Positions 34,689-46,108 of a stretch of DNA of 64,000 nucleotides are shown here, one piece after another. The number at the start of each line of letters is the position of its first letter. Positions within the stretch are counted from its first letter, which is position 1. The notes beneath the pieces are model-generated. The model worked only from the letters and a program-made list of their open reading frames with translations, was not told the origin of the DNA and did no database searches. A program made the position numbers and the translations under genes. This DNA comes from Clitopilus passeckerianus (lineage: Eukaryota; Basidiomycota; Agaricomycetes; Agaricales; Entolomataceae), in the NCBI GenBank assembly GCA_944990035.1, contig CALYLX010000159.1, positions 248,001 to 312,000 of the forward strand, written 5' to 3'.

Positions 34689-37418
34689 ATGCAGCCTACT
34701 TCGGGACGAGTTATGGGCCCAGCACCAGATTATCAGCTCGACTCCGATTCTCAACCAGTCGTGAGTTCCGCCTTTCGTTGTCGGATCCCATTGAACATAA
34801 TTCTCAGTTGGTTCACCCTTCTAGGCCGTCGCACGAGAACTTCGACAGCCCTAACCCCAGACGCGTCAGAAAATGCAAACGATGCTGGTTTACCGAGCTT
34901 GACTGCACACCGCAGCTACCCTCTGATAACCGAAGTCCCCGTGACTCGTGTAGGGAAGGGTCTTTTTCGTGCAGCTACCTGCAGGGCTATGGTGGGTATA
35001 CAACAGACGGCTTCCTAGAAGAAAGTGTAGGAAGTGACGGAGGCGGAGGCGACGAGCCTGCCTTGAGGACTGATGGGACAATAAACCCAACGTAAGTCAT
35101 GGATGTCACTATCCTCAGACTCAGCTTTTATTAACAATGTCACCCTAGCCTTATTCAAAGCTCCGAGCCCATATCCTTAAATACTCCCCCACCAGACGAG
35201 CAGTGAGTTATGCCTTCTGTTCACTCCCATGCAGGATCTCAGGATTCTTTCTCTTAAAGATCACCAGTCTCCCCGACTGCGACTGCTCCAACGAGTGGTC
35301 AATTGATACGACGAGGCGGACGATGTCACCACCGCAATTTTTCCTGCACACCGACGTTGGCACCTGGTGTAAGAATCAGCTGTGATCCTTGCCGGGCAGA
35401 GAATCTGTCGTGCAGTTATCTGAAAGGGTACGGAAGGATTTCTATACAAAACAGCGAGACACTCTCGGGTCCCAGCGGCACCACAAATGGATTGATAAAT
35501 TCCAGGTATGGATTTCATTCTACTGGGCCTCATAGCGATATAACTGACTGATGGCCTAGTGTCAGCCCTCCACGTACCCCGCCTCCAGATGATACAACGT
35601 ACAGGCCTATGTGTTTGCAATATCGACCTCGTGCTCGCACCATTGCTGCTTGCAAAGTAACGCCCGGCCGAAAAGGTTATGATGAGTGCTATAGCCGCAA
35701 CTACCGCTGTAGCCTGGAGTTCCCGCCGCCTCCAGGAGTTAGAAAGCGGGCAAAGAAAACGTCCGGGGCCGACGGTGTCTCGTCAGAGGAGGAACCGCTG
35801 GCGAATGTCCTGCACACCCCGCGGAAGAGAAAGGCAGGAGGTGGTAATGGGTCGAAGTCGAAGAAACAGCGAACTGCCGATAACACCTCTGACTTTCCTG
35901 TAATTCTCTATCGATATCCACCTCTGGAGTCGGAAGGTCCTGTTACCCCTCATGCTCCTGCTGCAGTCTCTACTACCTTGGTCCAAGAAACGCCGGCCCC
36001 TACAACGAACACAGCTGGCTTGGTGTCAGACCGAGCAGGTAAGAAATCCCAGGTCTTGACACCCACACAAGACACTAAATCGTACAGTAGGACCCATATC
36101 AAATCTGCGGGCTCCACGAACAATCATCTCTACTGGTCAAGTCGACACCAATCCCGGTGAGTAATGGCTCGAAGCTTCGTATACCAAAGTCTTATCGTGA
36201 TCTGCAGCTCCAGCCACCGCGCCAGAAGTTGAGGAACGGCCTATCTCCCACGATCTCGGAGAGAAATGGCGTCAGTGTGAGGCTCTCAACATCGCCTGCC
36301 TGCCATTCAGGACCAGCGTTCGGGGACACATCGTCAAATCGTGTGGACTCTGTCTTCGGCGGCACTTTCCCTGCAGTCTTGCAGAGAACTCGCCCTGGAG
36401 TATCGCACACTCAAAGAGGGGAAATAAGAGCGTTCGTTGGGTGGATGGGCAGGTGGAAGAGGACGGGAATATGGCGGAAGATGAGGATGATGATAGGAGC
36501 CCAGAACATGAAGAATGACGAGGCGGGGAAGATAGGCAGGAGGAAACAGTTGGCGTCGTTCACCCGCCAGATCAGGCCATCGTCACAGCGTCACAGAACA
36601 CAGCTTTGCCTGAGCATGCAGCTGAACCACCGCGAATTCCTGAGCCAACAACGCCAACACAGAGCCGTATAAATCCTTCAGGTGAGCGAGTCCCATTTCG
36701 TGCACGTAGGACTAGTTTACCGACGATTTTAGTAGGATCGCCTGTCAGAACTGCTACTTCGCCTTCTACATCGTTCAGAATTGTCATACCTAGCGCTGCT
36801 GCTCGGTGTGAGTAATTCATTGCTTTTTGTGAACGGAGCCTGACACCATTCTGTGCAGCACTCAGTACACCACAACAGCCTTCTGCAAGGTCTCGTTCCA
36901 CACCACCACCGCCTGAACCACTACGATCTGGATCATTATCACCACCACCACCTCCACCACAGCAGCAGCAGCAACAGCAGCAACAGCAACAGCAACGATT
37001 GCTTCCAGCGCCAGCGCCAGCACAAGCCACATTGGAGCAACGGTTAGAGCAACAAGCCCCTTCATCCAACGCCCAAGGAGCCTCTCCTTCAAAACCCACA
37101 GCACCTGTGGCTCTGTTACCTTCTCGAGCCAGAGTTGACATCCTTAAGAAGGAATAGGAGATCCAAAGGCTCCAGGAAGACATCGAGGACCTTCGGCGAG
37201 AAATCCAGGTCGAGAAGGAATATGCTGAGGTGAAGATGAAGAAACTGAACAAGCGGGGTAAACGTCAGGAAGCGAAGAAGATGGAGATGGAGCAGGCGGT
37301 GATACAGGCGACGTTGAAGAGAGAGCTGGAGAGTCAGGAGAAAATGCTGGAGGTTGAGAGGTGCTCGTTGGAGGTTCTTGTGATGAGGTATATGGCGAGA
37401 CCAGTGGCTTTGGGGTGA
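34689..37418 (+). pseudogene. multi-zinc-module / coiled-coil protein, copy A
   Basis: Start ATG 34689 (MQPTSGRVMGPAP). Four Cys-rich modules with Zn2Cys6-like spacing (C-x2-C-x6-9-C-x8-14-C-x2-C-x6-C) lie at 34874-34972, 35324-35413, 35612-35710 and 36276-36374, each on its own exon or segment. Each has lost one or two Cys: the fourth is Arg in module 1, the first is absent in modules 2 and 4, and two are Tyr in module 3. A basic cluster (RKRKAGGGNGSKSKKQR) follows module 3. A poly-Gln tract encoded at about 36960-36995 precedes a coiled coil (IQRLQEDIEDLRREIQVEKE). A TAG at 37155-37157 sits just before the coiled coil where copy B has TGG. Fungal Zn2Cys6 proteins are nuclear DNA-binding regulators, usually with a single cluster; the multiple array is unusual. 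Function is inferred only from this resemblance. Confidence 0.5.
34874..36374 (+). repeat. array of four Zn2Cys6-like modules in copy A
   Basis: Four related segments of about 90-100 bp at 34874-34972, 35324-35413, 35612-35710 and 36276-36374. Modules 1 and 2 share the ending CSYL-x-GYG and the CTP block. Module 3 is closest to 38451-38549 (copy B) and 41209-41307 (copy C), sharing TPGRK-type spacers and CSLEFPP. Module 4 is closest to 39022-39129, sharing TSVRG and the KSC block. The order 1/2-3-4 is kept between copies A and B. Confidence 0.6.
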
Positions 37419-38043
37419 CCAGGGGTTTTAATCGGGTTTCCGATTTCTCTCTGTATATTGCTATACATTTCTGGTAGCCCGCTATGTTTACTACTTCAAG
37501 ATACCTACCTAATATGAACTGGTACCCTCGACATTATTCCACTTATTCCAAGCCTAAAGTTCTGTGAATATTGATTGTACCAAAGGGATCAAAGTCATGT
37601 GGGCGGAACGAGGCTTGTCCATCAACCCAGCTCGAGGTTGCCGTCCTGGGTCCGGCTTCTTTCTGTGCCACATTCTGGTCACGACCTCAATTCCCTTATT
37701 GTCAAGATTCCCAAGATGATAGTATCGGGCAATTGTAGACTCGGCGTTCTCGTCGCTTTACCGCCACTGAGAGCCCTTCTATCAATAGCCTGGAGGCATC
37801 CTCAAAGGCAGCCTGTTCGTCGAGAATTCCGAACGATTATGACAGACTTGGGGAGATTGGGTGACAGCCCCGTGGATAGTAATTCTCAGCTCGCCTTTGG
37901 AAGGAATAGGACGTATAGGCCAAAGCGAGCACATCTAAATCACCATTATTCCTGTCATTGTTGACGATCAATTGCTAGCCCTTCACAAGCCTCCGTCACC
38001 TTCCCGGCAGCAGGCCGTCAGTGAGTTACATTCTCTGTTCGAT
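37419..38043. other. duplicated intergenic segment
   Basis: Copy of the spacer seen at 34000-34250; see the tandem-duplication finding. No gene. Confidence 0.5.
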
Positions 38044-40135
38044 ATGAGTCAAATCTCTCACGTACCATCTTATCCAGTCCAATATCTCGTAAAACTCAGA
38101 CCAATGGCTCACAGAGTTACAAGAGAAAGTGCAAGCGATGTTACTTTCGCAATCTACCATGCACACCACGAACGCCGACGGGCTCGAAAGGCATTTGTGA
38201 TTCGTGTCGCCGAAGCAATATGGTGTGGAGTTATTTGGAAGATAGAGGAAGGATCCTCACAAAGAATCTTGAAACTGTCGAAAGTGTTAGTACTTCGAGA
38301 AGGAGGACGATAGCTGGGGTACTTAGTAAAATCAAGGTGGGAGATCTTTGCCACCGCCTTCATGGCCATATCGCTGAACGGTACCATGACCTTAGCGCCA
38401 CTCGTACCCCTTCGTCCTCAGCCCGTCCTGGCATCCTACGCCCAGGAAAGTGCCTCCAATGTCGACCTCTTCACCGTCACGTCAAAACTTGCACGGTTAT
38501 ACCCGGTCGAAAGAGCTGTGATCAGTGCTACAGGCGTGGCTACGCCTGCAGCCTGGAGTTCCCTCCATGGAAGAAGCAGCTGGTGGATGATCCAATTCTG
38601 AACGACGAGACTTCGTCAGAGGAAGAACCGTTGTCGAAAATTGACTCTAATCTTCAACCGGCAAAGAAGAGAAAGACAGAACCTCAAGATGGGTCGAAGT
38701 CGAAGAAAAGACGACTGGTTCAAGATCCAAAATCGCAACCCACCGCCAAAGTTGGGCCCGAGCCAGGTCAGGCAGGTAAGAATTTCTTTTCGTACACTTT
38801 CGCAGAATACTAACTTGTACATTAGAACCCTCACCAAATCCACATGGACCGCAAGCAGCGCCAACAAACAATCTATCTGGGCAATCCGGAGCCAATTTGG
38901 GTGGGTATTAGCTTAATCTTTCTCGTTTCCTTGTCACATTCTCATCAACCTGTATAGTAATTCCGACACTGAAAGACCAGCGTCCGGGGAAAGCGACCCA
39001 CCCCGGAATTATGGAGAAAAATGCAACGAGTGCTAAACTCGCGATCTTGCCTGTGGACCCCTCGGGACGACTGTTCGAGGGCGTGCCAGCAAATCTTGTA
39101 CCTCCTGCGCTGAAAAGCATAATCGGTGCAGTCATGCTCAGGACTCGCCTATGAGTTGGTCGTTGTTAAAGAAGAAGCGGAAAAAGACTCTTCACTAGGT
39201 TGATGGGCAGGGGCCACGGGAGAATGAAGGAGCGGATATTCGTTTAGGAAACGAGGAGAGGAGGGCCTGTGAAGAGCGGCAGGAGGAGAGCCAGGTGATG
39301 GCTGGTGTGGCGGATTTTCAGATGTCGCATGACACAGCAACACCTGAACGTGCGGCTGGATCGCCTCGAACTGAGCAGGCTCCAGCGACACCAAATTGCA
39401 GTGGTGCAAGCCCTTCAAGGTCAAGTGAGCCAGTCTATCCCTTATTCAGTGTAGGACCCCTCGCCGATATCTTTCAGCAGTATCACCCCCCGCATACCCT
39501 AGTCCACCGTCAACACCTTTGAGAATCAGAATACCTAGCTCCGCCACCCGGGGTGAGGAATATATCGCAAATGAAAGGCAACTGACAACGCATTACGTAG
39601 CACCGAGTGCGCCACTCCAACCTCCTTCAGGGTCTGGCCCAAGGCTATCACCTCTCAGGATCACTCCACCAAGATCAGCACAACGGCAGCAAGGAGATCC
39701 ATCACCAGAGGAAGACCAGCAACAGCAACAACGACCAGAAATCTGTCCTCCCCGGCCCGACTCGCGAGAAACTTCTCCCTTGAAGATTGCGCCATCTATC
39801 GCCCTGTCACCTACCAGATCCAAGGTCGACATCCTCAAGAAGGAATGGGAGATCGAAAAGCTTACAGAAGATATCGAGGACCTCCGACAAGAGATCCAGG
39901 TTGAGAAGGACTACGCCGAGGTGAAGGTGAAGAAGTTAACAAGCAAGATAAATGCTTAGAGGCGAGGAATATGGAGACGGAGCAGGCAGCGGTACAGGCA
40001 GCGGTACAGGCAGCGCTGAAGAGGGAGCTGGATTTTCAGGAGAGGCTGTTGGAGATTGAGAAGTGTTCGCTGGAAATTCTTGTGATGAAGCATTCGGGCA
40101 AAGCAGCGCCTTTTTGGGACGACGAGGGACCTTAA
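38044..40135 (+). pseudogene. multi-zinc-module / coiled-coil protein, copy B
   Basis: Three modules. 38130-38226 (KCKRCYFRNLPC...CDSC) has its last Cys replaced by Trp. 38451-38549 (CLQCRPLHRHVKTC...CDQCYRRGYAC) keeps all six Cys. 39022-39129 has six Cys but a TAA at 39034-39036 directly after KCNEC. A bipartite basic segment (KKRKTEPQDGSKSKKRR) follows module 2 and would serve as a nuclear localisation signal. A Gln-rich stretch precedes the coiled coil (39815-39959: VDILKKEWEIEKLTEDIEDL). The coiled coil is cut by a one-base deletion near 39937 relative to copies A and C; the continuation NMETEQAAVQAAV runs in the next frame to TAA 40133-40135. The start is not resolved. Confidence 0.5.
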
Positions 40136-41091
40136 TGGGTGCTTTTATTCTCTCTGCAGACTACTGCCTATCTTTCGTAGTGTCGTTGCATATTCTAATG
40201 TGATAACATGGCGATCTGTGAATTAATGACCGAGAGATCAGTATTCAAATGTCATGTGGTCGTGAGGCATGTCCTGGCCATCAACAACTTTTCAAGCGAC
40301 CACGATGTTGTGGCCCAACTTCTTTCCATATCTCTCTCTGGTCACGGTCTATTGACAGTTAATTAACATGAAGAACGTGTATGCAGCACTGCGTTCTTCT
40401 TTTTACGTCCAGTATATCTCGCCATCTTCACGAAACCCAAACAAGCTGGTGATCTGAATCCATCGTGGGCGCTATGTCCATAAATACAGGCATTATTACC
40501 TCTCAAAACGAGCTTGCTATGCAGTTTGGTATATGGTCTCAGCAATCGTATGCAATTCCTATGGGAGTAAGGCACATTCTGCTGGACAGCATCGTACGTT
40601 CACGTCCAGTCTTGATGTCCGCTATTGTGTGCCAATGTTGGCCATCCGCTCTAGCTCAGGTTCTATCATCGCGCCGAGGCAGGAGAGGAGGAATTGCATC
40701 CCTATCTTCGTGTGGTTGCAGATAAATTGGGCGATGCCATTACCAGACCTGGCTTGTATGTAGCTGACATCGATTGGGCCCAAGTATGCCCCCCAGGCTC
40801 AACGAACATTGAGCCTTACATTCCAATCGGAGAGAGGCCCGTGGAATCCAATCATCCGAGGAAAAGGAGGCCCGTAGGCCAACCCAATGCTGAAGATGCC
40901 ATAATTACGACCTTCGCACTGTACGTATTCTTCTCTATACTATGCATTAGGTTCTCAAGCAAATCGCTTGGATAGTGATACTACTGGGCACCTATCACCG
41001 TCCAAAGTTCAGAGTAGCACGCAGCTGGAAAAGGGAGGTGATTTTGAGCTCGAGGCAGAACACCAAAGGTCAGAAGCGTCTTAAACTCATC
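40136..41091. other. spacer with diverged 5' region of copy C
   Basis: Contains a short region related to the other inter-unit spacers (40190-40330). Unassigned frames include one reading GERPVESNHPRKRRPVGQPN at about 40830-40890, possibly a diverged 5' exon of copy C. No module is visible. Confidence 0.35.
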
Positions 41092-42313
41092 ATGGAATTC
41101 GTGACCCACAAGTTACTGATGGGACATTCATTTTCCTCCAGCCTGGCCAATCCATTCATGACTTGCGTAATGCGGTTGGATGGTATATCGTCGTCTAAGA
41201 ATCTGAGATGCCGCCAGTGCAAATCACCCCGTCAACGGGGCACATTTTGCACGACCACGAATGGACGAAAGCGTTGTGATCAATGCTTCTCCCGTGGTGA
41301 ATGGTGTAGGCTTGAAGGCAAGAGGTATCGACCCGAAACATCTGGTGAAAAGGCCTTTTCACTTTCGATAGTCACGGGAAGGAGGGTGGGAGGGCGACTC
41401 TATCCTGACAGGATTTCAAGAAGAAGACAACAACCCTATGCAGCTCGCGGGATTCGACCCTCAACCAGTTTTCCAAACCAAGAAACGAGAAACCCCGAAC
41501 ATGATCGTTTGTCTCAGCTGAATGGAAATGAGACGAATAATGGGACTGCTGGGACGTCACAGAAACCAGCGCTGCTTGAACCTTCAATCGAGCCTGCTTC
41601 GCATGAATCCCAAGCGCTTCAAGTTAATGCAAATATTCCTGGTGAGAGTATCGAATTTACTATGAAGTTGAGATTAATCATGTTCATTCGTGTCAATAGT
41701 TGTACCGCGAATGATTCGCCCCGGGCCAGCCGCTGCAGCACCTGATATAGTGCCGCCTAGTCCCACTCGAGGTGAATTTCCTTCCTTGCCATTCTGGGAC
41801 TACCTTTAACGACAGGATTCGTAGCGCTATCCAGGATCAGTTCACCGGCAGCTCTCGTATATTCGAGGTTGCCCACACCACCCTGGCCAACCACTTTGCC
41901 AGACACGAGAGGCTCTTCGCCCCAGTCTCCCGCGTCTCGCGGCTTACCCACACCACCATGGCCTGCGGTTTCGTCTGAATCAATCGAATGGCCTCCCTCT
42001 CGGTACCCCTGAGCTTCCCTCCCCTGGCGTCATATCGGATATCCTTTGGAAGGAGCAAGAGATTCATCAGATGAAGGAAGCGATCCAAGATCTTCGACGG
42101 GAGATAGGGGCTGAGAAAGAGTACGCGGAAGTTAGGGCAAAGAAGCTCGCGAAAGTGGGGAAACTACAGGAAGCTCGGAAGATGGAGTCGAAGCAGAAGG
42201 TGACACAGAGATTGTTGTCGAAGGAATTGGTAGAGCGGGAGATGAAGCTGGAGCTTGCGATGCATGCCCTACAGGTTCTTAAGACAAAGTCGTCGGCCAT
42301 ATTCGGGTCTTAA
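41092..42313 (+). CDS. zinc-module / coiled-coil protein, copy C
   Basis: One module, 41209-41307: CRQCKSPRQRGTFC then CDQCFSRGEWC, all six Cys kept, C-x2-C-x9-C-x8-C-x2-C-x6-C. The frame from ATG 41092 runs to 41745 with a polar, Asn/Gln-rich middle. A further exon near 41770-41980 is uncertain. The C-terminal exon (about 42020-42313) encodes an intact coiled coil, QMKEAIQDLRREIGAEKEYA onward, without the stop or frameshift seen in copies A and B. This is the only copy in which both a complete module and the coiled coil are open. The splice structure between them was not fully resolved. Possible nuclear DNA-binding protein by analogy with Zn2Cys6 factors. Confidence 0.5.
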
Positions 42314-42643
42314 TCGAAGGAGGTTACTTTCAATGTTGGATTTTCCTTAATCAAAGGTGTTAGATCATAGCAAATGCAATATGATCATGGATGAAACCCT
42401 TGGTCAGATACATGCATAGGATTGGTTTCCTAAAGTCGGCAATACGGTGAAATAGGCTATTGTTGCAAATTCAATATACGAGTAGAGTAATCCAGAAGAT
42501 AAGCAAAGATGGGCAGAGATACAGAAATGACTCCAATATTGACTGCTTCAGGAGGTGAGATGGGGGCGAATCGACGGAGGATGGGACCCACCAGTGCAAA
42601 ACATTATTTGGGCAAATGCGTATGAGTGGTGAGCTAAGGAGCA
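42314..42643. other. intergenic between convergent genes
   Basis: AT-rich 3' flanks of copy C and of the minus-strand DUF6534 gene; nothing else seen. Confidence 0.4.
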
Positions 42644-44656
42644 TTATGTACTTTGAGAGCTTTCAGTTACTTTTGAAACTTGGATCCCACTGGAGACGGA
42701 TTTATCCAGATCCACAAGACGAAACTGGTTGGATTTTGGTCCATCAAATGCCTTGCGCAATTCCTTACGAGAATTAAGGCTACGATTGTGATCGTCAGCC
42801 AAGGCCATAAAAAGCTAGAAAGAACACGAACGTTACTAATAAAGAGTTTACGTAGACTTTGGAGTGGCTTGAGCAGCTGGTAATAATTCAATTCGAAGAA
42901 GCCTCACCTTTGCTGATAATATCGACTAAGGCTAGGTAACGTGCCATAATAGTCAGTTTACAAGTTTCAACGTGCGACAGAAAGCACTGACTCACCAACA
43001 AACTCGAAGCCACCACGACAAGCATGAAACTGCTACTAATTAGCAAACCTACGAAGAAGATGGGCCGTTGGACTGACCACTATGAACGTGGCTATGGCCA
43101 TCGCAGTTGTCAATAGACCAACGTTGACACTAGAAAGGAAAGCCTTAGCATCACCTACTGAGGAAACCTCGTAAACATACCTGTAGATTACCAAGCGGTC
43201 AACGACATTCCTAGATCTAGGCAGTAAGATATCTCAGTGCTATGGGACATCAGTGCTTGAACCGTGCGGATACGTACGACCGGAAGGGCGAGCGAGCGCG
43301 GCGTAGGAAGTATACTAGGGATACCGAGATAGCTAGATCGCAAAGCATTGAAGTTGCTAATTGTGCCGAAAAGAAGGCCTTCAAACATGTTAATTCGGGG
43401 CTGTAGCTGCCGAAAAGAGTCTTCTCACTGCTCGCGTTGGTGCGTGAGCACCGGAAATGCTCTCCTTCCCATACCTATGAGCAAAGGTCAGACGTCGTAA
43501 CAAACAGAGGAAAATAACTCACTGCGGCACATTCGTGACTAGTTATATTTTATGTAGGTCTTGAAAGGAATAGATGGACAGTAGTCACATACCAATGCCA
43601 AACACTGGTCGCCCCACAATAATGAGCAACAGGAGGCAAATGAGCCAGATACGAGTGCCTACCAAACGACAGGAGATTCAGAGCCAGCTATGGAGCAACT
43701 TGATTAATTACGGTCATGGGAAACCTCGACTGCAACTGACAATTGTTCCGACGACATATTCTCGATAACGGTGTGAGCTGCTCACTGAGAAGATGCTAAG
43801 TGGCAAGTAGATCATCGGCTTGGAAACCTACCGAGCCAGACACGCCAAGCATAGAAACTGCATTATTATGAGGTGATGCATGTCACGATTTTGACCCAAA
43901 TAAAAAAGCTTACGTTTGTACTAGACTGGTCATGATGATCTGGAGAGAATTGAGTAACCTGCTAAAACGAATCCAAGGATTGTCCTCACAGAGAGCAGGA
44001 ATGCAACCTATACATAACAATGAGCTACATGAATCTGATAACCTCTGTTTTTGTTGCACGTACCGAAAACCCTCTGCATGCAGACTGAATTAGATTTACG
44101 GGGTAAACGGAACTGGTTCAGCTCACATTGGAGCGCGGAACAGGAGATTCACGTTCTCAGGCATCTTTGCGCGAATGAAATATACCCAGGCAGCCTGGGT
44201 CAGGCCCCCTAGATGTGCGAATTCAAGAAGGCTAGGCACCCGTCAAAACAGTCAGGATCTCGCCACAAACGATGCTAACCATCACATACCATAAGGTTCC
44301 TACCTAAAAGTATCGAGAATGGTCAGATTGGAGTTGTCAAATTCGTCATGGAGTTTACTCACCAAGATCTTGATATTCCTGCCGTCTTTCGGATAGGTTC
44401 TGTAGTAAGATATTGTCTGTCCAAGAATTACCCCAGACAGGCTTCAAGAGGTCATCAGAATTGAATTAGGGAACTTTAATGGATTCCTACACGCATCCAA
44501 GCATCCAACCTGTTCGTGCAGCTCAGTCAGATCCAACTCCTGGTTACCAGTCTGTATCACAATCTCACCAATCAATGGGGCCCTAAACATCTCTGTCAAC
44601 AGCGCGTAAAAGCCTCGAAGGCCCACAGGGAGCGCCGTGTTAGGATCCTGGGACAT
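42644..44656 (-). CDS. DUF6534-type membrane protein, minus-strand copy 1
   Basis: Start ATG at 44654-44656 (MSQDPNTALPVGLRGFYALL), stop TAA at 42644-42646, split by many short introns. Visible blocks mirror the tandem sister at 46109-48129: TEMFRAPLIG, an exon giving the YYYRTYPKD type segment, LLEFAHLGGLTQAAWVYF, VYVNSLLVT and the terminal LNSRKELRKAFDGPKSNQF. These are typical of DUF6534 proteins (YPKD after helix 1, NSLLATLNSRK at the end of helix 7). The whole unit, including the promoter stretch with CGGCAAAATATTT, is duplicated at 46.1-48.2 kb. Predicted seven helices, function unknown. Confidence 0.68.
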
Positions 44657-45246
44657 TATGTTCGACGAGAAAGAGGCGAGAAAGGTAGATCCGCTTTGAT
44701 TGCTATTGGCTTATATCCATAGAATGAACCCCGGCAAAATATTTAGTGCGGAGAAGATTGACCCAGGATTGGGCCCTCAAAGCGCTAAATAAATTCAAAG
44801 AGGGGACGTGCCGCCGGTGACTCGCGGACCATCAAGGTTTGACTGCGCCAGATGGGTATTTAGCACTGAAGCCCTGAGAGCCATCGATCGTAGCTTACCA
44901 GAACATGGGCAGGTATTATCTAAGGTTGGCAAACGAAGAACGAAAGCCTTTTGAAAAAGGGCCCAAACTCTGTAGACGCTAGCGCTCAGTGCTGGTATCG
45001 ACAGGCTGGCCTTGGTCATGACGTGGAGGCAGCTATGGGGCAGTTGAGTTGAATGGCTCGGCTCCAGGAAAAAACCTCGTTGCTACGACCCTTACAAGTT
45101 TAAAGGCTGCTCCTTAGATCTGTTCTTGGAAAAAGCTTCCGTGCCGAAGTTGAAACTGTGATAAGGATAGTGTGGGAGAGGGTGCGACAAGTCGGTGTGG
45201 CGGTGGCAAACTGCTGCAGCTGTGATTTACGCACGGGCACACACTA
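44657..45246. promoter_or_regulatory. upstream region shared with the sister DUF6534 gene
   Basis: 44700-44960 and 48170-48420 share CGGCAAAATATTT, GGAGAAGATYGACCC and other blocks at the same distance from the two start codons. The duplication therefore covered promoter and coding region. Beyond this nothing is recognised. Confidence 0.45.
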
Positions 45247-45800
45247 AAGGAGTTCAAAATAGGGTTTCGAGCCGATTTCGTCTTGGTTTCGTCGTCCTGA
45301 TTTCAGAGTGGCGTACGTGAGAACTCCTGAAAGCAGACCACCTGGATTTCGCCAGGATCAAAATCAAGAACGGTAATTTCGGCAATGGGCTGTCGGAGTC
45401 ATAAGTGCATCAGCTTGGTTAGGTGAGATGGAACTTGGGTGAAAGTCGGGTAAGAAACCAAAACCTCACAGAAGAGGCATGTAATTAGTGAGAGTGTGAC
45501 CATGACGATTCCGTTTTGCTAAATCCAGGCTTTTTGCAGCTCAACACACACCTTCGTTATCGCTCTTGTGGCTACGCACAAGGACTGCAGTACACTAAGC
45601 GAAATCATGCCGTACACCGCCGTGATGATGGCCTGCAAAGCCGTAAGTTCAGAAGAGCTGAAATCCTGCGGGAAAACAGGCCATGATGGGGATGTCAAAC
45701 ACGAAATCCGATTTCGCTCGTTTTCGGTTACCTAGGACGACGAAATCAGAGGTCGAAATCAGCGCGAAATCGGCCTCGAAATCCTATTTTGAACTCCCTT
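45247..45800. mobile_element. MITE-like element with about 30-bp inverted repeats
   Basis: Begins AAGGAGTTCAAAATAGGG and ends with the inverted CCTATTTTGAACTCCCTT. The similarity extends inward with RTTTCGAGRCCGATTTCG. It is flanked by ACTA at 45243-45246 and 45801-45804, a possible 4-bp target duplication. Inside, GAAATC/GATTTC motifs are repeated in both orientations. There is no coding content. The element is absent from the equivalent spacer at 48.2-49 kb, so it inserted after the DUF6534 duplication or outside its limit. Confidence 0.6.
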
Positions 45801-46108
45801 ACTACTTGTGGCGACGCTGACATGTGACCCATATGTAACGTTTCCTGCATGAGAAGCTTTTCCTGTATTACTTTTACGTTGGACGGATGCATATTCGAAT
45901 ACATGAATTAATCGTCCCCTTTATTACTCTCCTACAAGAACTCGAGAAAATGGTGAATTTGGCCTCGGTAGCTCTATTAAATGGCGCATTTGATGTAACT
46001 TAGGTTATTGAGGGCTCCAAGCGTTCGCTGGTACAATAAGTCGGACGGCCCACATACAGAGACTTGTGACCTACGAGTGGCTCGAGCACGCACGACGGGT
46101 GCTAGGGG

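Noticed and set aside
36572..37252. 226-codon minus-strand frame with runs of Cys and Gly
   Set aside because: It is the antisense shadow of the poly-Q and Pro-rich tract of zinc-module copy A.
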